20,038 nucleotides of DNA from a virus (IMGVR_UViG_3300033150_003028:1-20038); one strand, 5' to 3'. Positions 1 to 8,318 are shown, counted from the stretch's first letter. Notes: generated by a model from the sequence alone, not told the origin. A program made the numbers and translations.

Positions 1-105
1 TTCCCCAATGCTGACAGTGCTAACCGGATATTCTATGGAGTGACCAAAAACCTCAACCAAAGCTGGAATAAGGAACCTCTTAAAGAATTTCCACAATCCA
101 ATTGA
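1..105 (+). CDS. C-terminal end of a possible transposase (partial)
   Basis: An open frame runs from base 1 to a TGA at 103-105 and gives 34 residues, beginning FPNADSANRIFYG and ending KEFPQSN. It is the only supported plus-strand coding sequence and is AT-richer than the phage genes it faces. The pattern 'FP..DSA.+++Y....N....W' resembles, from memory, the C-terminal end of IS256/Mutator-type transposases, but 34 residues are too few to be sure. The 5' part lies outside the window. It converges on the phage operon, with a terminator-like hairpin between them. It could instead be any host gene tail. Confidence 0.4.
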   Translation, partial: FPNADSANRIFYGVTKNLNQSWNKEPLKEFPQSN

Positions 106-133
106 CATTACCTCTCTTTTCCCATACTGAAAG

Positions 134-171
134 CAAAAAGCCAAGTATTTAATATTGCGTTGGCTCTTTTG
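134..171. terminator. Bidirectional rho-independent terminator between convergent transcripts
   Basis: Arms AGCCAA (139-144) and TTGGCT (160-165) pair perfectly around a 15-base AT-rich loop. CAAAA (134-138) and TTTTG (167-171) extend the stem with one bulged C. Read on plus, the stem is followed by a T-rich tract (CTTTTGATTTG). Read on minus, it is followed by TTTTTGC. It lies 29 bases after the plus-strand stop and 43 bases after the stop of the last minus-strand gene, which suits termination of both transcripts. Confidence 0.7.
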
Positions 172-214
172 ATTTGTTCGGATCAAAACCATGCCGGCAT
201 GAAGGGTTACCCTT

Positions 215-601
215 TCATCTACCTCTCACCTTCTTAAACCTGCCTTTCTCGACCTTCCAGACCGTATTTTCCCAATCTGACGGTATAGTATCCGAAACAG
301 CCAATATGCATACCTGGGAAGTGTCAACACCGCCGATCCGTGCCTTCTCGCCAAGCATTGCGAGTTTACCGTCTGCCTGACGGACATAAGGTCTACAGGT
401 TATGACCACCTCTTTATCCCCGGCTCTTTGAAGGGCGAAATTCCCGGCGAAAGTCTCTATCACTGTGCTGTCCGCTCTGGAGCATAAGGCATAGACCGTG
501 ATCCCCTTTTTCTGAGCAACAATCACAGGCTCGGCATCCTGCCCCAGAAGAGCCGACACAGCCAGCAAGGCTGATACGAAAAAGAATCCCAACAGGCGCA
601 T
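215..601 (-). CDS. Small exported protein of unknown function, last gene of the phage operon
   Basis: This encodes 128 residues from an ATG at 601 preceded by a near-perfect Shine-Dalgarno (GGGAGGTTAAA). An upstream in-frame start at 688 would bury the signal peptide and overlap the previous gene, so it was not used. Residues 1-20 are a classical signal peptide (MRLLGFFFVSALLAVSALLG, probable cut before Gln21). The mature part is about 108 residues, looks beta-rich and carries three cysteines at 40, 69 and 98, exactly 29 apart. The C terminus is basic (KGRFKKVRGR). It starts 11 bases after the stop of the beta-helix gene, so the two are probably co-translated. I do not recognise a family. A lysogeny-expressed (moron) secreted protein or an accessory of the spike-like neighbour are both possible. 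Confidence 0.75.
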   Translation of the reverse strand: MRLLGFFFVSALLAVSALLGQDAEPVIVAQKKGITVYALCSRADSTVIETFAGNFALQRAGDKEVVITCRPYVRQADGKLAMLGEKARIGGVDTSQVCILAVSDTIPSDWENTVWKVEKGRFKKVRGR

Positions 602-612
602 TTTAACCTCCC

Positions 613-2124
613 TCAGTTCGGGTCGTGGACGTCTCCAACCGCAGTTCCGGTACCGCCGTCCACGTAGTTCACAGCGCAGGAATAGCACATCAGCTCTGCG
701 AACCCGTGATTCGAGCCGTTGTCTATGTCAAGGCCGGTGCCCATCTCATAGACTTGATTCCCGCTTGACCAGATACTGTTGACATACGAGCCGTGATAAT
801 GAATCCCCACCGAGCCGGAACAATCACATCCACGGATTCTGTTGTTCCCGACATTACAGAAGTGCGACCAGTAATTCATCCGAACGCCGCAACCAAAGGC
901 AAAAATATCATTATTCACAACCAGGCAATGAGAAGACTGGCTTAAGACTATACCATATTTGAAATACTTGTCCGCTCCGGTTCCACTACCCGGCAGGCCG
1001 ATCTTATTGTTTCTGACAACCATGTGATAAAGGTTGGGTGTGGCGTACTGGGAAAGAATCCCGACAGCATCATTGGCTGAATCGGCGTTTTCCAATCTGT
1101 TACCCTCAATCAGGCAATGGTAAGCGTCTATCGGGTACCTGTCATGGTACACGTAAATCGCCGCCCCGCCGCTTGAACTGCCTGGAACGTATATATAATT
1201 ATCACGGCAGACAGTATGATGGCCCGTTATCTCAAGCACGTTTCCTGTGCCTTCACCGACTATATCATTTCCGATGATTCTAGAGAAACCGGCGTCCAGT
1301 CTCACCTTCTCCACGTTCAGGAACTTGTTATTGCAAAGCTCCCAGCAGTTGCTGCTGTCGGACAGAAACATCGCGGCGGAGGAAGCGGTAAAGTCCCTTA
1401 TCAGGCAGTTTCTGACGGCGTTGGAATCAGAACTTACCTCAGCCTCTATCAGTCCGAGCGGCGAACCTGAGCCGATAAACTCGATGCAGTCCAGCAGGAA
1501 CCCGCCCACCCCGGCAGTATCGTGAAACGCATAGGCCGACAGGGTTACATAGACCCTGCTTTCGTTCAGGCTTCCGGTCAGACCTGTATGTTTGATCTGG
1601 TAATAGCAAGTATCATCCAGGGCGAATTCACCCTTTATGAAAATATCGCCGCCGCCGGAATCGGCCACAGCGTCAAAAGCGACCTGCAGGGACTCCGCGA
1701 ATTCATATTTCGCGCATTCCAGGTCGCCGCCGCCGCCTGTATTGGTGATTGTCAGGGTGGCATTTTTAAAGCCGCCTCCTCCTCCACCGCCTGCGGCTAT
1801 AGTTGCGCTGTCCGGATTATTCGCAGGACCGTGCGGGGTGATTGTAATATTGTCTCCGGCCTTGTAGAAATCTTTCTCTGCTTTCCGCGACTGAAGGCTG
1901 TCGATATTCTCCTGTTCCTGCCTGAACTCTGCGGTATCCGGCGCAACACCGGACAGCGAGTCGATACGCGCCTCGAGTTCATTTACGGCTGTTGTGTCCG
2001 CCTTCGCCGCCAGGCTGTCGGCGGTTTGCACTCCGGACCAGGGCCTGGAGCTGCCAAGATATTGCGCCTGTAGAATCGCAGGGAAAAGCACCACAAAAAA
2101 CATCGTGTATTTAAGCCGTCTCAT
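613..2124 (-). CDS. Parallel beta-helix spike-like protein with N-terminal signal peptide
   Basis: This encodes 503 residues from an ATG at 2124 with GAGGCGAAAG just upstream. A longer frame from 2172 hides the signal peptide. Residues 1-20 form a signal peptide ending LQA before Gln21. Residues 34-83 are rich in A, E and D with heptad-like spacing. Residues 90-99 (GDNITITPHG) and the Gly7 run at 112-118 look like the linker seen in many phage tail fibres. From about 155 to 480 there are repeated turns with an Asn ladder (GNDIVG, EGNRLEN, RNNKIG, NNDIFA, GNNRIRG, SGNQVYE), typical of right-handed parallel beta-helices of the pectate-lyase/tailspike type. Such folds bind or cleave polysaccharide, but no catalytic triad can be assigned by eye. 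A signal peptide is odd for a virion spike; see findings. Confidence 0.78.
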   Translation of the reverse strand: MRRLKYTMFFVVLFPAILQAQYLGSSRPWSGVQTADSLAAKADTTAVNELEARIDSLSGVAPDTAEFRQEQENIDSLQSRKAEKDFYKAGDNITITPHGPANNPDSATIAAGGGGGGGFKNATLTITNTGGGGDLECAKYEFAESLQVAFDAVADSGGGDIFIKGEFALDDTCYYQIKHTGLTGSLNESRVYVTLSAYAFHDTAGVGGFLLDCIEFIGSGSPLGLIEAEVSSDSNAVRNCLIRDFTASSAAMFLSDSSNCWELCNNKFLNVEKVRLDAGFSRIIGNDIVGEGTGNVLEITGHHTVCRDNYIYVPGSSSGGAAIYVYHDRYPIDAYHCLIEGNRLENADSANDAVGILSQYATPNLYHMVVRNNKIGLPGSGTGADKYFKYGIVLSQSSHCLVVNNDIFAFGCGVRMNYWSHFCNVGNNRIRGCDCSGSVGIHYHGSYVNSIWSSGNQVYEMGTGLDIDNGSNHGFAELMCYSCAVNYVDGGTGTAVGDVHDPN

Positions 2125-2187
2125 CTTTCGCCTCGTTGGGTTCTTCTCCTCTGTGAAGAGGGGAGCCCGCAAAGCGGGCGGAATGTG

Positions 2188-2562
2188 TCAGTTTGTAAAC
2201 TCATGCTCTCGGCGGATCGTGAACAGGATTGCATGGTCGGTTATCCTGCCGGCCTCTTCGATCTCCAGCTGTGTGTCGTGATCGGTCTGAGCGCAGGCTG
2301 TGATCACGCATCCGATATCACATAGGGCTACGGCCTGCACCCGGAAAGCTATGTCATGGTCGATATCCTCCAGGGTAAAGATCCCGAAAGTTGTGTCATA
2401 ATCGACCTGCGCCGAATTCCGGATCCGAAACAGGCAATCGTGCTCATCCTGGAGTGTGTTCGCGATCCTGAACGAGCCGTCACTGGATGTGGTGATCCAG
2501 TTAATCGGATAATCCTGACGGAAAAAGAATTGAAAACTGTGTTGTGCAAGAGAATAAAACAT
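2188..2562 (-). CDS. 14-residue beta-repeat protein, probable virion component
   Basis: This encodes 124 residues from an ATG at 2562 that overlaps the stop of the upstream gene as TGATG. An in-frame extension to 2610 has no need to be used. From about residue 28 the protein is built of short repeats with period 14, each with an acidic/His turn followed by an alternating strand: EHDCLFRI (40-47), DYDTTFGI (54-61), DHDIAFRV (68-75), a degenerate copy around 82-89, DHDTQLEI (94-101) and TDHAILFTI (108-116). The N-terminal 25 residues are aromatic-rich (FQFFFRQDYPINW). I do not know a named family. Its position after the hub protein and among other small structural genes suggests a tail-tip or fibre-associated role, which is inference. 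Confidence 0.7.
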   Translation of the reverse strand: MFYSLAQHSFQFFFRQDYPINWITTSSDGSFRIANTLQDEHDCLFRIRNSAQVDYDTTFGIFTLEDIDHDIAFRVQAVALCDIGCVITACAQTDHDTQLEIEEAGRITDHAILFTIRREHEFTN

Positions 2563-3068
2563 CAGCTCTGCAGCTCCGCCCAAAACACGGCCTCTTCTAC
2601 CCAGGACCAAACCAGCACCTTGATCGTGGTCGAATCAGAGGGCTGGTAACGGCTCATCGGGAAAAACACCTCGAGCTGGTAGGGAGTTGAGGCCGCAATG
2701 TATTTAATCGTGCCGCCGATTTCGATTGCGAACATGGCCTCGACCTCGCCTCCGCAGCGGATTGCCGAGAGGTAAGCCGATCCGTCGAACGAATGGTTCA
2801 GCAGCTCAGTACCTGAGACAAGACGCACGTTCGACCCGTCTGTATGGTCTGTATCCGCAGTGCCGTTGCGGGCGCGGGTAACAGTGCAAGTGGTTCCGGC
2901 AGAATCGATCCGGATATCCTCCTCGCCCACAGTGACCTCATCGCTGTCGCTGAATATGTCCTCGGCGATATACATCGTGGTCGCGCCCTGGGCTAATGCT
3001 GCAGCGAGCCTGGTGGCGTTTTGCGAGACCACCTTGCCTCGCGGGCCTGTCTGTGCTACAAGTTGCAT
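2562..3068 (-). CDS. Small virion-associated protein sharing a module with its upstream neighbour
   Basis: This encodes 168 residues from an ATG at 3068, with GGGGGATGGAGCG upstream and 15 bases after the previous stop. Residues 30-84 (from TTMYIAED to VRLVSG, including CTVTRARNGT) align with residues 61-118 of the 202-residue protein encoded just upstream (LTVTRGYNGTTPAGHS...). The motif 'TVTR..NGT....H..G..VRL' is, from memory, common in phage tail and baseplate proteins. The C-terminal half (about 95-165) is beta-rich with many aromatics and may be a separate sandwich domain. No signal peptide or membrane segment is visible. A tail-tip or fibre-base role is inferred from neighbours only. 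Confidence 0.75.
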   Translation of the reverse strand: MQLVAQTGPRGKVVSQNATRLAAALAQGATTMYIAEDIFSDSDEVTVGEEDIRIDSAGTTCTVTRARNGTADTDHTDGSNVRLVSGTELLNHSFDGSAYLSAIRCGGEVEAMFAIEIGGTIKYIAASTPYQLEVFFPMSRYQPSDSTTIKVLVWSWVEEAVFWAELQS

Positions 3069-3083
3069 CGCTCCATCCCCCTT

Positions 3084-3692
3084 CTAGGTGGTCTCGTTGA
3101 TCGTGGCCGAGAGCCTGTGCACGAGGTCCCGCTTGTAAGCAGCCGGTGTGGAGGCAGGCACGACGAGCTTTCGCCAGATTTTCCGGCTCTGGTCGTAGTT
3201 CAGGTTCGACATCGAGTGGGGCGCCTCCCAGCCGCCATCCGGGCTGCCGCCGTCGTCGTTGCAGTAAGTGACCCAGTCCGACTCGTCAGATCCCTCGTTG
3301 TCCACGCAGTCGATCGATACTGAGCTGCAGTCATAAGCCAGCCTGACAGGATCACCACTTGAGTGGCCGGCCGGTGTTGTGCCATTGTAGCCCCGCGTTA
3401 CTGTGAGCGAGTTGGTGCCGTGGCCCGAGGTGATCAGCATCTTTTCGCTGCCTACAATGATCACGCTGTAGTCGGTGTCTGCGAACCGTGCGGCTGCCAG
3501 AGGCACGGTCTGGGTGGAATCGTCGATACCGCTCGACAGGGTTGTCTGCTCCACTGCAGCCCAGAGGGCTTTCTGGGCGGTCTCCCCGTTTGTGCCGTCC
3601 AGCGAGTCCTCTTCATCCGGGTTGGTGAAATCCCCGTCTTTGGACACAAGCAAAGTCAGGTCCGAGTCCTCGTATAACCTGAGTACGCTCAT
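3084..3692 (-). CDS. Small structural protein with phage TVTRGxNGT module
   Basis: This encodes 202 residues from an ATG at 3692 with a strong GGGAGGGGATAA site. The start overlaps the previous stop as ATGA. Residues 61-118 hold the module shared with the next gene (MLITSG ... LTVTRGYNGTTPAGHSSGD). The N terminus (1-50) is acidic and polar. Residues 125-160 are rich in Cys, Asp and Gly (C122, C129, C144). The C-terminal 40 residues (IWRKLVVPAST ... RLSATINETT) look like a beta-sandwich edge often seen in fibre-attachment proteins. It lies in the group of small genes after the hub, which in phages usually encodes tail-tip or fibre-attachment components. I cannot assign a specific role. Confidence 0.75.
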   Translation of the reverse strand: MSVLRLYEDSDLTLLVSKDGDFTNPDEEDSLDGTNGETAQKALWAAVEQTTLSSGIDDSTQTVPLAAARFADTDYSVIIVGSEKMLITSGHGTNSLTVTRGYNGTTPAGHSSGDPVRLAYDCSSVSIDCVDNEGSDESDWVTYCNDDGGSPDGGWEAPHSMSNLNYDQSRKIWRKLVVPASTPAAYKRDLVHRLSATINETT

Positions 3693-3899
3693 TTATCCCC
3701 TCCCTTCTCAGCTTCCATTTTGCGCTGCGCCCCGGCCAGCTCTTTCACTTGATAACAGGCCTCCTCGAGCGCCCCCTGAGTCTTGATAAACTCGTTGGCC
3801 ACTGTCTGAATCTCCTGGGTCAGCTCTGCGTGCCGCCCCTGGAGCCGGTTCAGTTTCTGTTTCAGTTCCTCGATCCGGGCTTCCAGTTTTTTTTTGCAT
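3689..3899 (-). CDS. Coiled-coil protein whose likely ATG is out of frame by one base in an A9 run
   Basis: The coding frame is clear from about 3887 to the TGA at 3691-3689. It encodes a strongly heptad-patterned coiled coil (LEARIEELKQKLNRLQG ... LTQEIQTVANEF) ending in a charged tail. In this frame the only upstream start is a TTG at 3943, with no good ribosome site and lying inside the hub gene. An ATG at 3899, 12 bases after the hub stop and preceded by AAAGGG at about 8 bases, is the natural start, but the A9 run right after it (3887-3895 on plus, as T9) puts it one base out of frame. With eight A residues it would read M-Q-K-K-L-E-A-R. Without slippage, the full open frame is 3689-3943 (84 residues). 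Function unknown; a chaperone or trimerisation partner of fibre proteins is possible. Confidence 0.6.
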
Positions 3900-3911
3900 G
3901 ATCCGATCCCT

Positions 3912-6900
3912 TTAGCTGCTGGACAGAATATGGATACTTTCAAGCTCGTCTATCAGAGCCGCCAGTTGCGCCCTGCATTCTGCATCCACCGTAGTTCCGC
4001 CGGAGGGGTCGTCCACCTTGTTTCCCTGGCCGGATAATACGGTGGTGGCGCCGATTTGATAAACCCCATCCGTTTGTATATTCCCATTGCATCCGATTGC
4101 AGCCCCATTCTGCAGTGCTATTCCAGCCGGATAAATACTAACCCGATCCTGGCCATCCGATGTCCGGATTCTTAACCGCCCGGCGCTATCAAATATATCC
4201 AGCGCACCAACCAGCTTGGAGCCATTATGCAACTTGAACATTGCATTAAACATTTGAGCATATTCAGAGCCACTATAGGAGTAGATTCCATTCGAGGTGA
4301 GCCTTCCCTCGATCTCAAGCAAACCAGCACTCTTATCCCATTTCACGTGCTGGCCACTTGAACTGCCGATTATCACATCACCAACCTCCGTGCCGCCCAC
4401 GATGCACTTGAATACATCGTTCGCGCCGTCGGTTACCAGAATGCCCGTGTTCGCATCCGGAAAAATCCTCACCCTGGGGCCGGAGCTTGCGCTGTTGTAC
4501 TGGCCGCCCAGGGCCGCCACCTTGTCCGTGGGATCATATCCGGAGGCGAATTCGCAGGAGCCTGAGATCCGGATCTTAGCGGCGTTGATTCGAAGCCCCT
4601 CGGTGGAAGCGTTAATCGTGCCGACAACATTGTCCGTGCCCACAACAGTGAAATTGCAGTGGCCCGTAGTCACTGCATTGACTTTGATCGAGCCGGAACC
4701 CACTTTCCCGGCTCTTTCCGGGGCTGTTTCATCGCTGATCTGGCTGGCGTTGCCGCTGTGATCGTAAGCTGTGACCCTGTATTGATATGATTTGTCGATA
4801 CTGGATTCGCCTACCTCGTGCACGAAAACCGTGGCCCTGTATTCCGGGTCGAGCACCCGCCAGGAGCCGCCGTTTTCTTTGCACTCGATCTTGAAATGCG
4901 AGAAATCCGGGCATGAGCCTCCGCCCTGGGCGGGCTCGCTGATATTGAGCAGCAGCCCGAGCTGAAGCGAGGTGACCGTGACTGCGGGCTTGTCCGGCCC
5001 GGTGGTGTCATCCGTGAGCTGCACGGTCTGGGAATCGCTGAAAGCCCCCGGGCGGTTGTTTCTGCCTACTGCCCTGGCCTTGAACTGGTAATAATGACCC
5101 GGCTTGAGCTTGCGGTCAGTGTTGTCATAAAAGATCGCCAGAGGGGCAGGATCCCCGGACTGATTTTGTTCCACCAGGCAATCCGGCAATTGCTGCCAGT
5201 CAGTCCAGCTTGTCTGGTTGCTTCCATCGTCGTCGCGGCGCCAGACCTCATAGCGCACGGCCAGGTCCTGCTCCCCGGAACAGGGTACGATTTTGAGCCG
5301 GATCGAGAAGGCCTGGTAGGGCCCCAAGGCCTTCCGTATGATCTGCGGGAAGCCGCCTTCTGAGGCCAGAGTGGGTGCATTGAGCAGTTGATCCGCATCC
5401 AGCATCGGCTCGTAGCACATGGTTCGCTCGATGCCGCGCTCACCCTCCCGGCCCCACCGGTCTACAGTGCTCAGGGCAAACGCCATCCAGCGCTCGCTGT
5501 CATTCTTGTATGGATTGGGCGGAACGCAGGCAAAGGCGTCCCGGCGCTCGGCATTGGCCGGGATCGTGCCGGCCAGCTGCCAGCCGGCGTTCATGCTCGG
5601 CCGCACGTAAACATTGTAGTGGTGGGCGCCTGCCACCTCGTTCTTGATAAATATCTGCACTGCGCCAGGGATGTTGAGCAGCGCATAATCATCCACTCCG
5701 GGGGGATCAAGCGGGCTGTCCGTGAGCAGAACGTCCTCCTCCGCTGCAATCGAGGAGGCCCGGCCGTTCGAATCCACGAACCGCACGCCGAAATCGTAAG
5801 CCACAAGCTCGGCAAAATCGCTGTCGGGCTGGGAATAGTCCGCTGAGCCGTCCGCGGCCACGGTCAGCTTTTTCGCCCCCCAGTCGTCCAGGTGGGCCGG
5901 GCGCTGGAAGAGCTCGTATTTCTGCCCTGCCGCGCCGGTGTCGTCCGCGCTCGCCTCCCAGAACCAGGTGACCGAGCCGTCCCCGCCTGCGGTGACAGCC
6001 ACGTTCCGCGGCGGATCGACAGCAGGCGCGCTCTCCTCGCTCTCCGCCCCATCGAGCAGCACCAGAGCGCTCCAGTGGATTTGTGCCAGGTTGCGATCGA
6101 TATTCTTCCGGGTGACCATCACCAGCAACGGATTCGCCTCGCTCACTCCGGGACGGCTGTAAAGCGTGGAATCCAGGTTGATATGATCGCCGATCTGCAG
6201 ATATGCGAACTTGAGCCTGGTTGACCATTCGATCATCCGCACGCCTTGTTTCTGCAGATTGAGCCGCCTGCGGGCCACCGCGGCAGCCACCCCTGGAGAG
6301 TCAATCGGGATGAATTCGCTGTGAAGTTTGTCCGGGGCGTGCTCCTTGTTCGCCTTTTCGCTGGCCTGGTCGTAGTCGATCTGGATTCCCCTGTACTGCT
6401 TGTCGTCGCTCCCCCTGCCGCCGAAAAGCACAGCCACCACATTGCGAAGGTGCTTGCGGCCGGGATAGAAAGCCTCGCTGCCCACAATCAGGTCGTTCCC
6501 GCCCAGGCTTTCGGTGTCCGGATCGGGAGTTGCCGCCAGCTCTGCATAGGCGAAACGCCATTTCCCCTTTTCGTCCACCACCTGGAAACCCAACAGGTGC
6601 CGGTTGAGCTCGGTGTCCACCGCCTGAAGGGATCCGGGCTTTTCGATCACGTGGGACAGCTCCCAATCGAATGCAGACTCCAGGGCCTCGAAATTCGCAT
6701 TGTTGATCTTTGACGGCCTGATCCGCGCCCGCTGCAGAAGGTCCCGCTTGATCCGGGCCGGGTTCATCCTCTCGTAATGGATTTCCTCGGTCATTTCCGG
6801 CGGGTCGTCCGGAGTGGGGGCCTCGGCCTGCCTGAACCTGATCTGCTGGTCGTAGCCGTGCACGACCACCCTGCCGTGTTCGATCTCCCAGTCCTCGATC

Positions 6901-8318
6901 CAGATCGTCTTGAAATGGAGAAAATCGCTCTCTGCAAGCCCAGCGCCTGCAAACCCGAGCTTGACTTGGATTTCGTCGTTTTTCATGGCATAGCGCGAGA
7001 ACAGGGCTGAGATCATCCCGCCGGGATCGAGCATCTCGATACGGCTCGTATCCGTGGCCTGGGCCTCCCCGGAGAGCGGGTCACCCTCAGCCGAATAGTC
7101 CGGGGCCTGGCTGACAACGTTCGGATAGCCGAAAAGAGGCTCGCTGGCCAGTGCGAACTTGTGGCTGCTGCGGAAAGCCACGCGCATGGAGTAGACTCTC
7201 GGGGTGGCAAGCTGATCGGAATCCGAACTCAGGGTGGGCCTGACCTGCACCCAGCGTTTGGTGAGTTTAGCGCCGTCGGACACAGCCTTCCAGCCCGAGG
7301 AGGCGAGCAGGCCCTGAGTGGCTGCCTCGCGCATGGCAAAACTCAGGCTCGTGCCCCGCGGCTCGACATAGCGAAGCTCGAGCTCGCCGGACAGATCGCT
7401 CGAGGGGGTTTCGCCCAGGTCGAATTCCCAGATGCCCGAGCCTGTCTTCTGGTAGCCGAAAGCGGTGATCTTGAACGACAGGCTTGCCTCCACCTCTGCG
7501 AAAAGCCCGGCCTCCGCATTGAAACGGTATAGATTGCCGGCTTCATAGTCGTTGCGCGAGTCGCCCCCGAGCAGCTCGGCATAGCTCACGTTCTCGGAGT
7601 TGACCAGCTTGATCGCAATCGCGCAGGGGCTGTTCCCGCCGGGCAGCCAGATATTCTCCTGGCTGAAATCGAGAATCCGCCACTTGCGGCCATCGGAGTC
7701 GGTTTCCAGGTCCACTCCCTGCACGGGCCCGCCCTGGCTCTCGTCAAGAGTATCCCTGGCCAGGTCGATCGTTCTCTCGGCAAGCACGTCCGCACCCTCG
7801 AGGATTCTGGCGATCTCGCTGGGCACGTCCAGCCGCTCCCTTCGGTAGCCCCCCATCCCGAGAGGCAGCACGTTGCGGAAATCGCGGAAATTGCTCAGAA
7901 TCTGCACCGTGAAACTTACCCTGGCCTTGTTCTCCCGGTTGTTAATGCCCAGGTAGAGCCTGCTCAGGCGGAAAGCGGTGCTGAACTTGACAATCTGAAC
8001 GAAAGTGACCGTGTAGTTGTAATAGCGCTCGGTCCAGGTACCGCCCATCAGGGTGCGTTTCGGCTCGGAGTGCAGCAGAATGGCCCGGTAGTTCTGTTTC
8101 AGTTGCTGTGCGGGATGGGTGATCTCGGCCCGGGCCAGGCGCAGCTCATCCGTGGGATGCTCCAGGTCGAGACCGGTCACCTGGCTGCCGGCTGCCCAGT
8201 CCCCCCGGAAATTCTTCTCTGCATATAACACAGTAGGCTTGAAATCGAAAAGAAGAACCGGCTGCGCGCTCCCCGCGGCAGCGGCCTCCCGCCATTTTTT
8301 CGTAGGCTCCAGCGCCAT
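3912..8318 (-). CDS. Tail hub/host-specificity protein, J-like, with fibronectin repeats and fibre-like C terminus
   Basis: This encodes 1468 residues. The ATG at 8318 overlaps the upstream stop as TGATG and has GGAGGTGATC in front. Residues 1-420 are beta-rich with two or three sandwich-like segments. Residues about 425-760 look like the baseplate hub of siphophage J/Tal proteins (IWIEDWEIEHGRVVVHGYD, then a block with LRNVVAVLFGGRG and RMIEWSTRL ... IGDHINLD). About 765-865, 870-970, 980-1105 and 1108-1205 are four fibronectin type III-like repeats, the last ending YQYRVTAYDHSGN. From 1207 the chain becomes fibre-like (EGLRINAAKIRISGSCEFASGYD, as in lambda J C termini) and ends in a short helix (QLAALIDELESIHIL) that could trimerise it. 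It would sit at the tail tip and decide receptor choice. Confident on role class, less on domain borders. Confidence 0.85.
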   Translation of the reverse strand: MALEPTKKWREAAAAGSAQPVLLFDFKPTVLYAEKNFRGDWAAGSQVTGLDLEHPTDELRLARAEITHPAQQLKQNYRAILLHSEPKRTLMGGTWTERYYNYTVTFVQIVKFSTAFRLSRLYLGINNRENKARVSFTVQILSNFRDFRNVLPLGMGGYRRERLDVPSEIARILEGADVLAERTIDLARDTLDESQGGPVQGVDLETDSDGRKWRILDFSQENIWLPGGNSPCAIAIKLVNSENVSYAELLGGDSRNDYEAGNLYRFNAEAGLFAEVEASLSFKITAFGYQKTGSGIWEFDLGETPSSDLSGELELRYVEPRGTSLSFAMREAATQGLLASSGWKAVSDGAKLTKRWVQVRPTLSSDSDQLATPRVYSMRVAFRSSHKFALASEPLFGYPNVVSQAPDYSAEGDPLSGEAQATDTSRIEMLDPGGMISALFSRYAMKNDEIQVKLGFAGAGLAESDFLHFKTIWIEDWEIEHGRVVVHGYDQQIRFRQAEAPTPDDPPEMTEEIHYERMNPARIKRDLLQRARIRPSKINNANFEALESAFDWELSHVIEKPGSLQAVDTELNRHLLGFQVVDEKGKWRFAYAELAATPDPDTESLGGNDLIVGSEAFYPGRKHLRNVVAVLFGGRGSDDKQYRGIQIDYDQASEKANKEHAPDKLHSEFIPIDSPGVAAAVARRRLNLQKQGVRMIEWSTRLKFAYLQIGDHINLDSTLYSRPGVSEANPLLVMVTRKNIDRNLAQIHWSALVLLDGAESEESAPAVDPPRNVAVTAGGDGSVTWFWEASADDTGAAGQKYELFQRPAHLDDWGAKKLTVAADGSADYSQPDSDFAELVAYDFGVRFVDSNGRASSIAAEEDVLLTDSPLDPPGVDDYALLNIPGAVQIFIKNEVAGAHHYNVYVRPSMNAGWQLAGTIPANAERRDAFACVPPNPYKNDSERWMAFALSTVDRWGREGERGIERTMCYEPMLDADQLLNAPTLASEGGFPQIIRKALGPYQAFSIRLKIVPCSGEQDLAVRYEVWRRDDDGSNQTSWTDWQQLPDCLVEQNQSGDPAPLAIFYDNTDRKLKPGHYYQFKARAVGRNNRPGAFSDSQTVQLTDDTTGPDKPAVTVTSLQLGLLLNISEPAQGGGSCPDFSHFKIECKENGGSWRVLDPEYRATVFVHEVGESSIDKSYQYRVTAYDHSGNASQISDETAPERAGKVGSGSIKVNAVTTGHCNFTVVGTDNVVGTINASTEGLRINAAKIRISGSCEFASGYDPTDKVAALGGQYNSASSGPRVRIFPDANTGILVTDGANDVFKCIVGGTEVGDVIIGSSSGQHVKWDKSAGLLEIEGRLTSNGIYSYSGSEYAQMFNAMFKLHNGSKLVGALDIFDSAGRLRIRTSDGQDRVSIYPAGIALQNGAAIGCNGNIQTDGVYQIGATTVLSGQGNKVDDPSGGTTVDAECRAQLAALIDELESIHILSSS

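Noticed and set aside
1522-2073. A 183-codon plus-strand open frame
   Set aside because: It is antisense to the beta-helix gene, which has a signal peptide and clear repeats.
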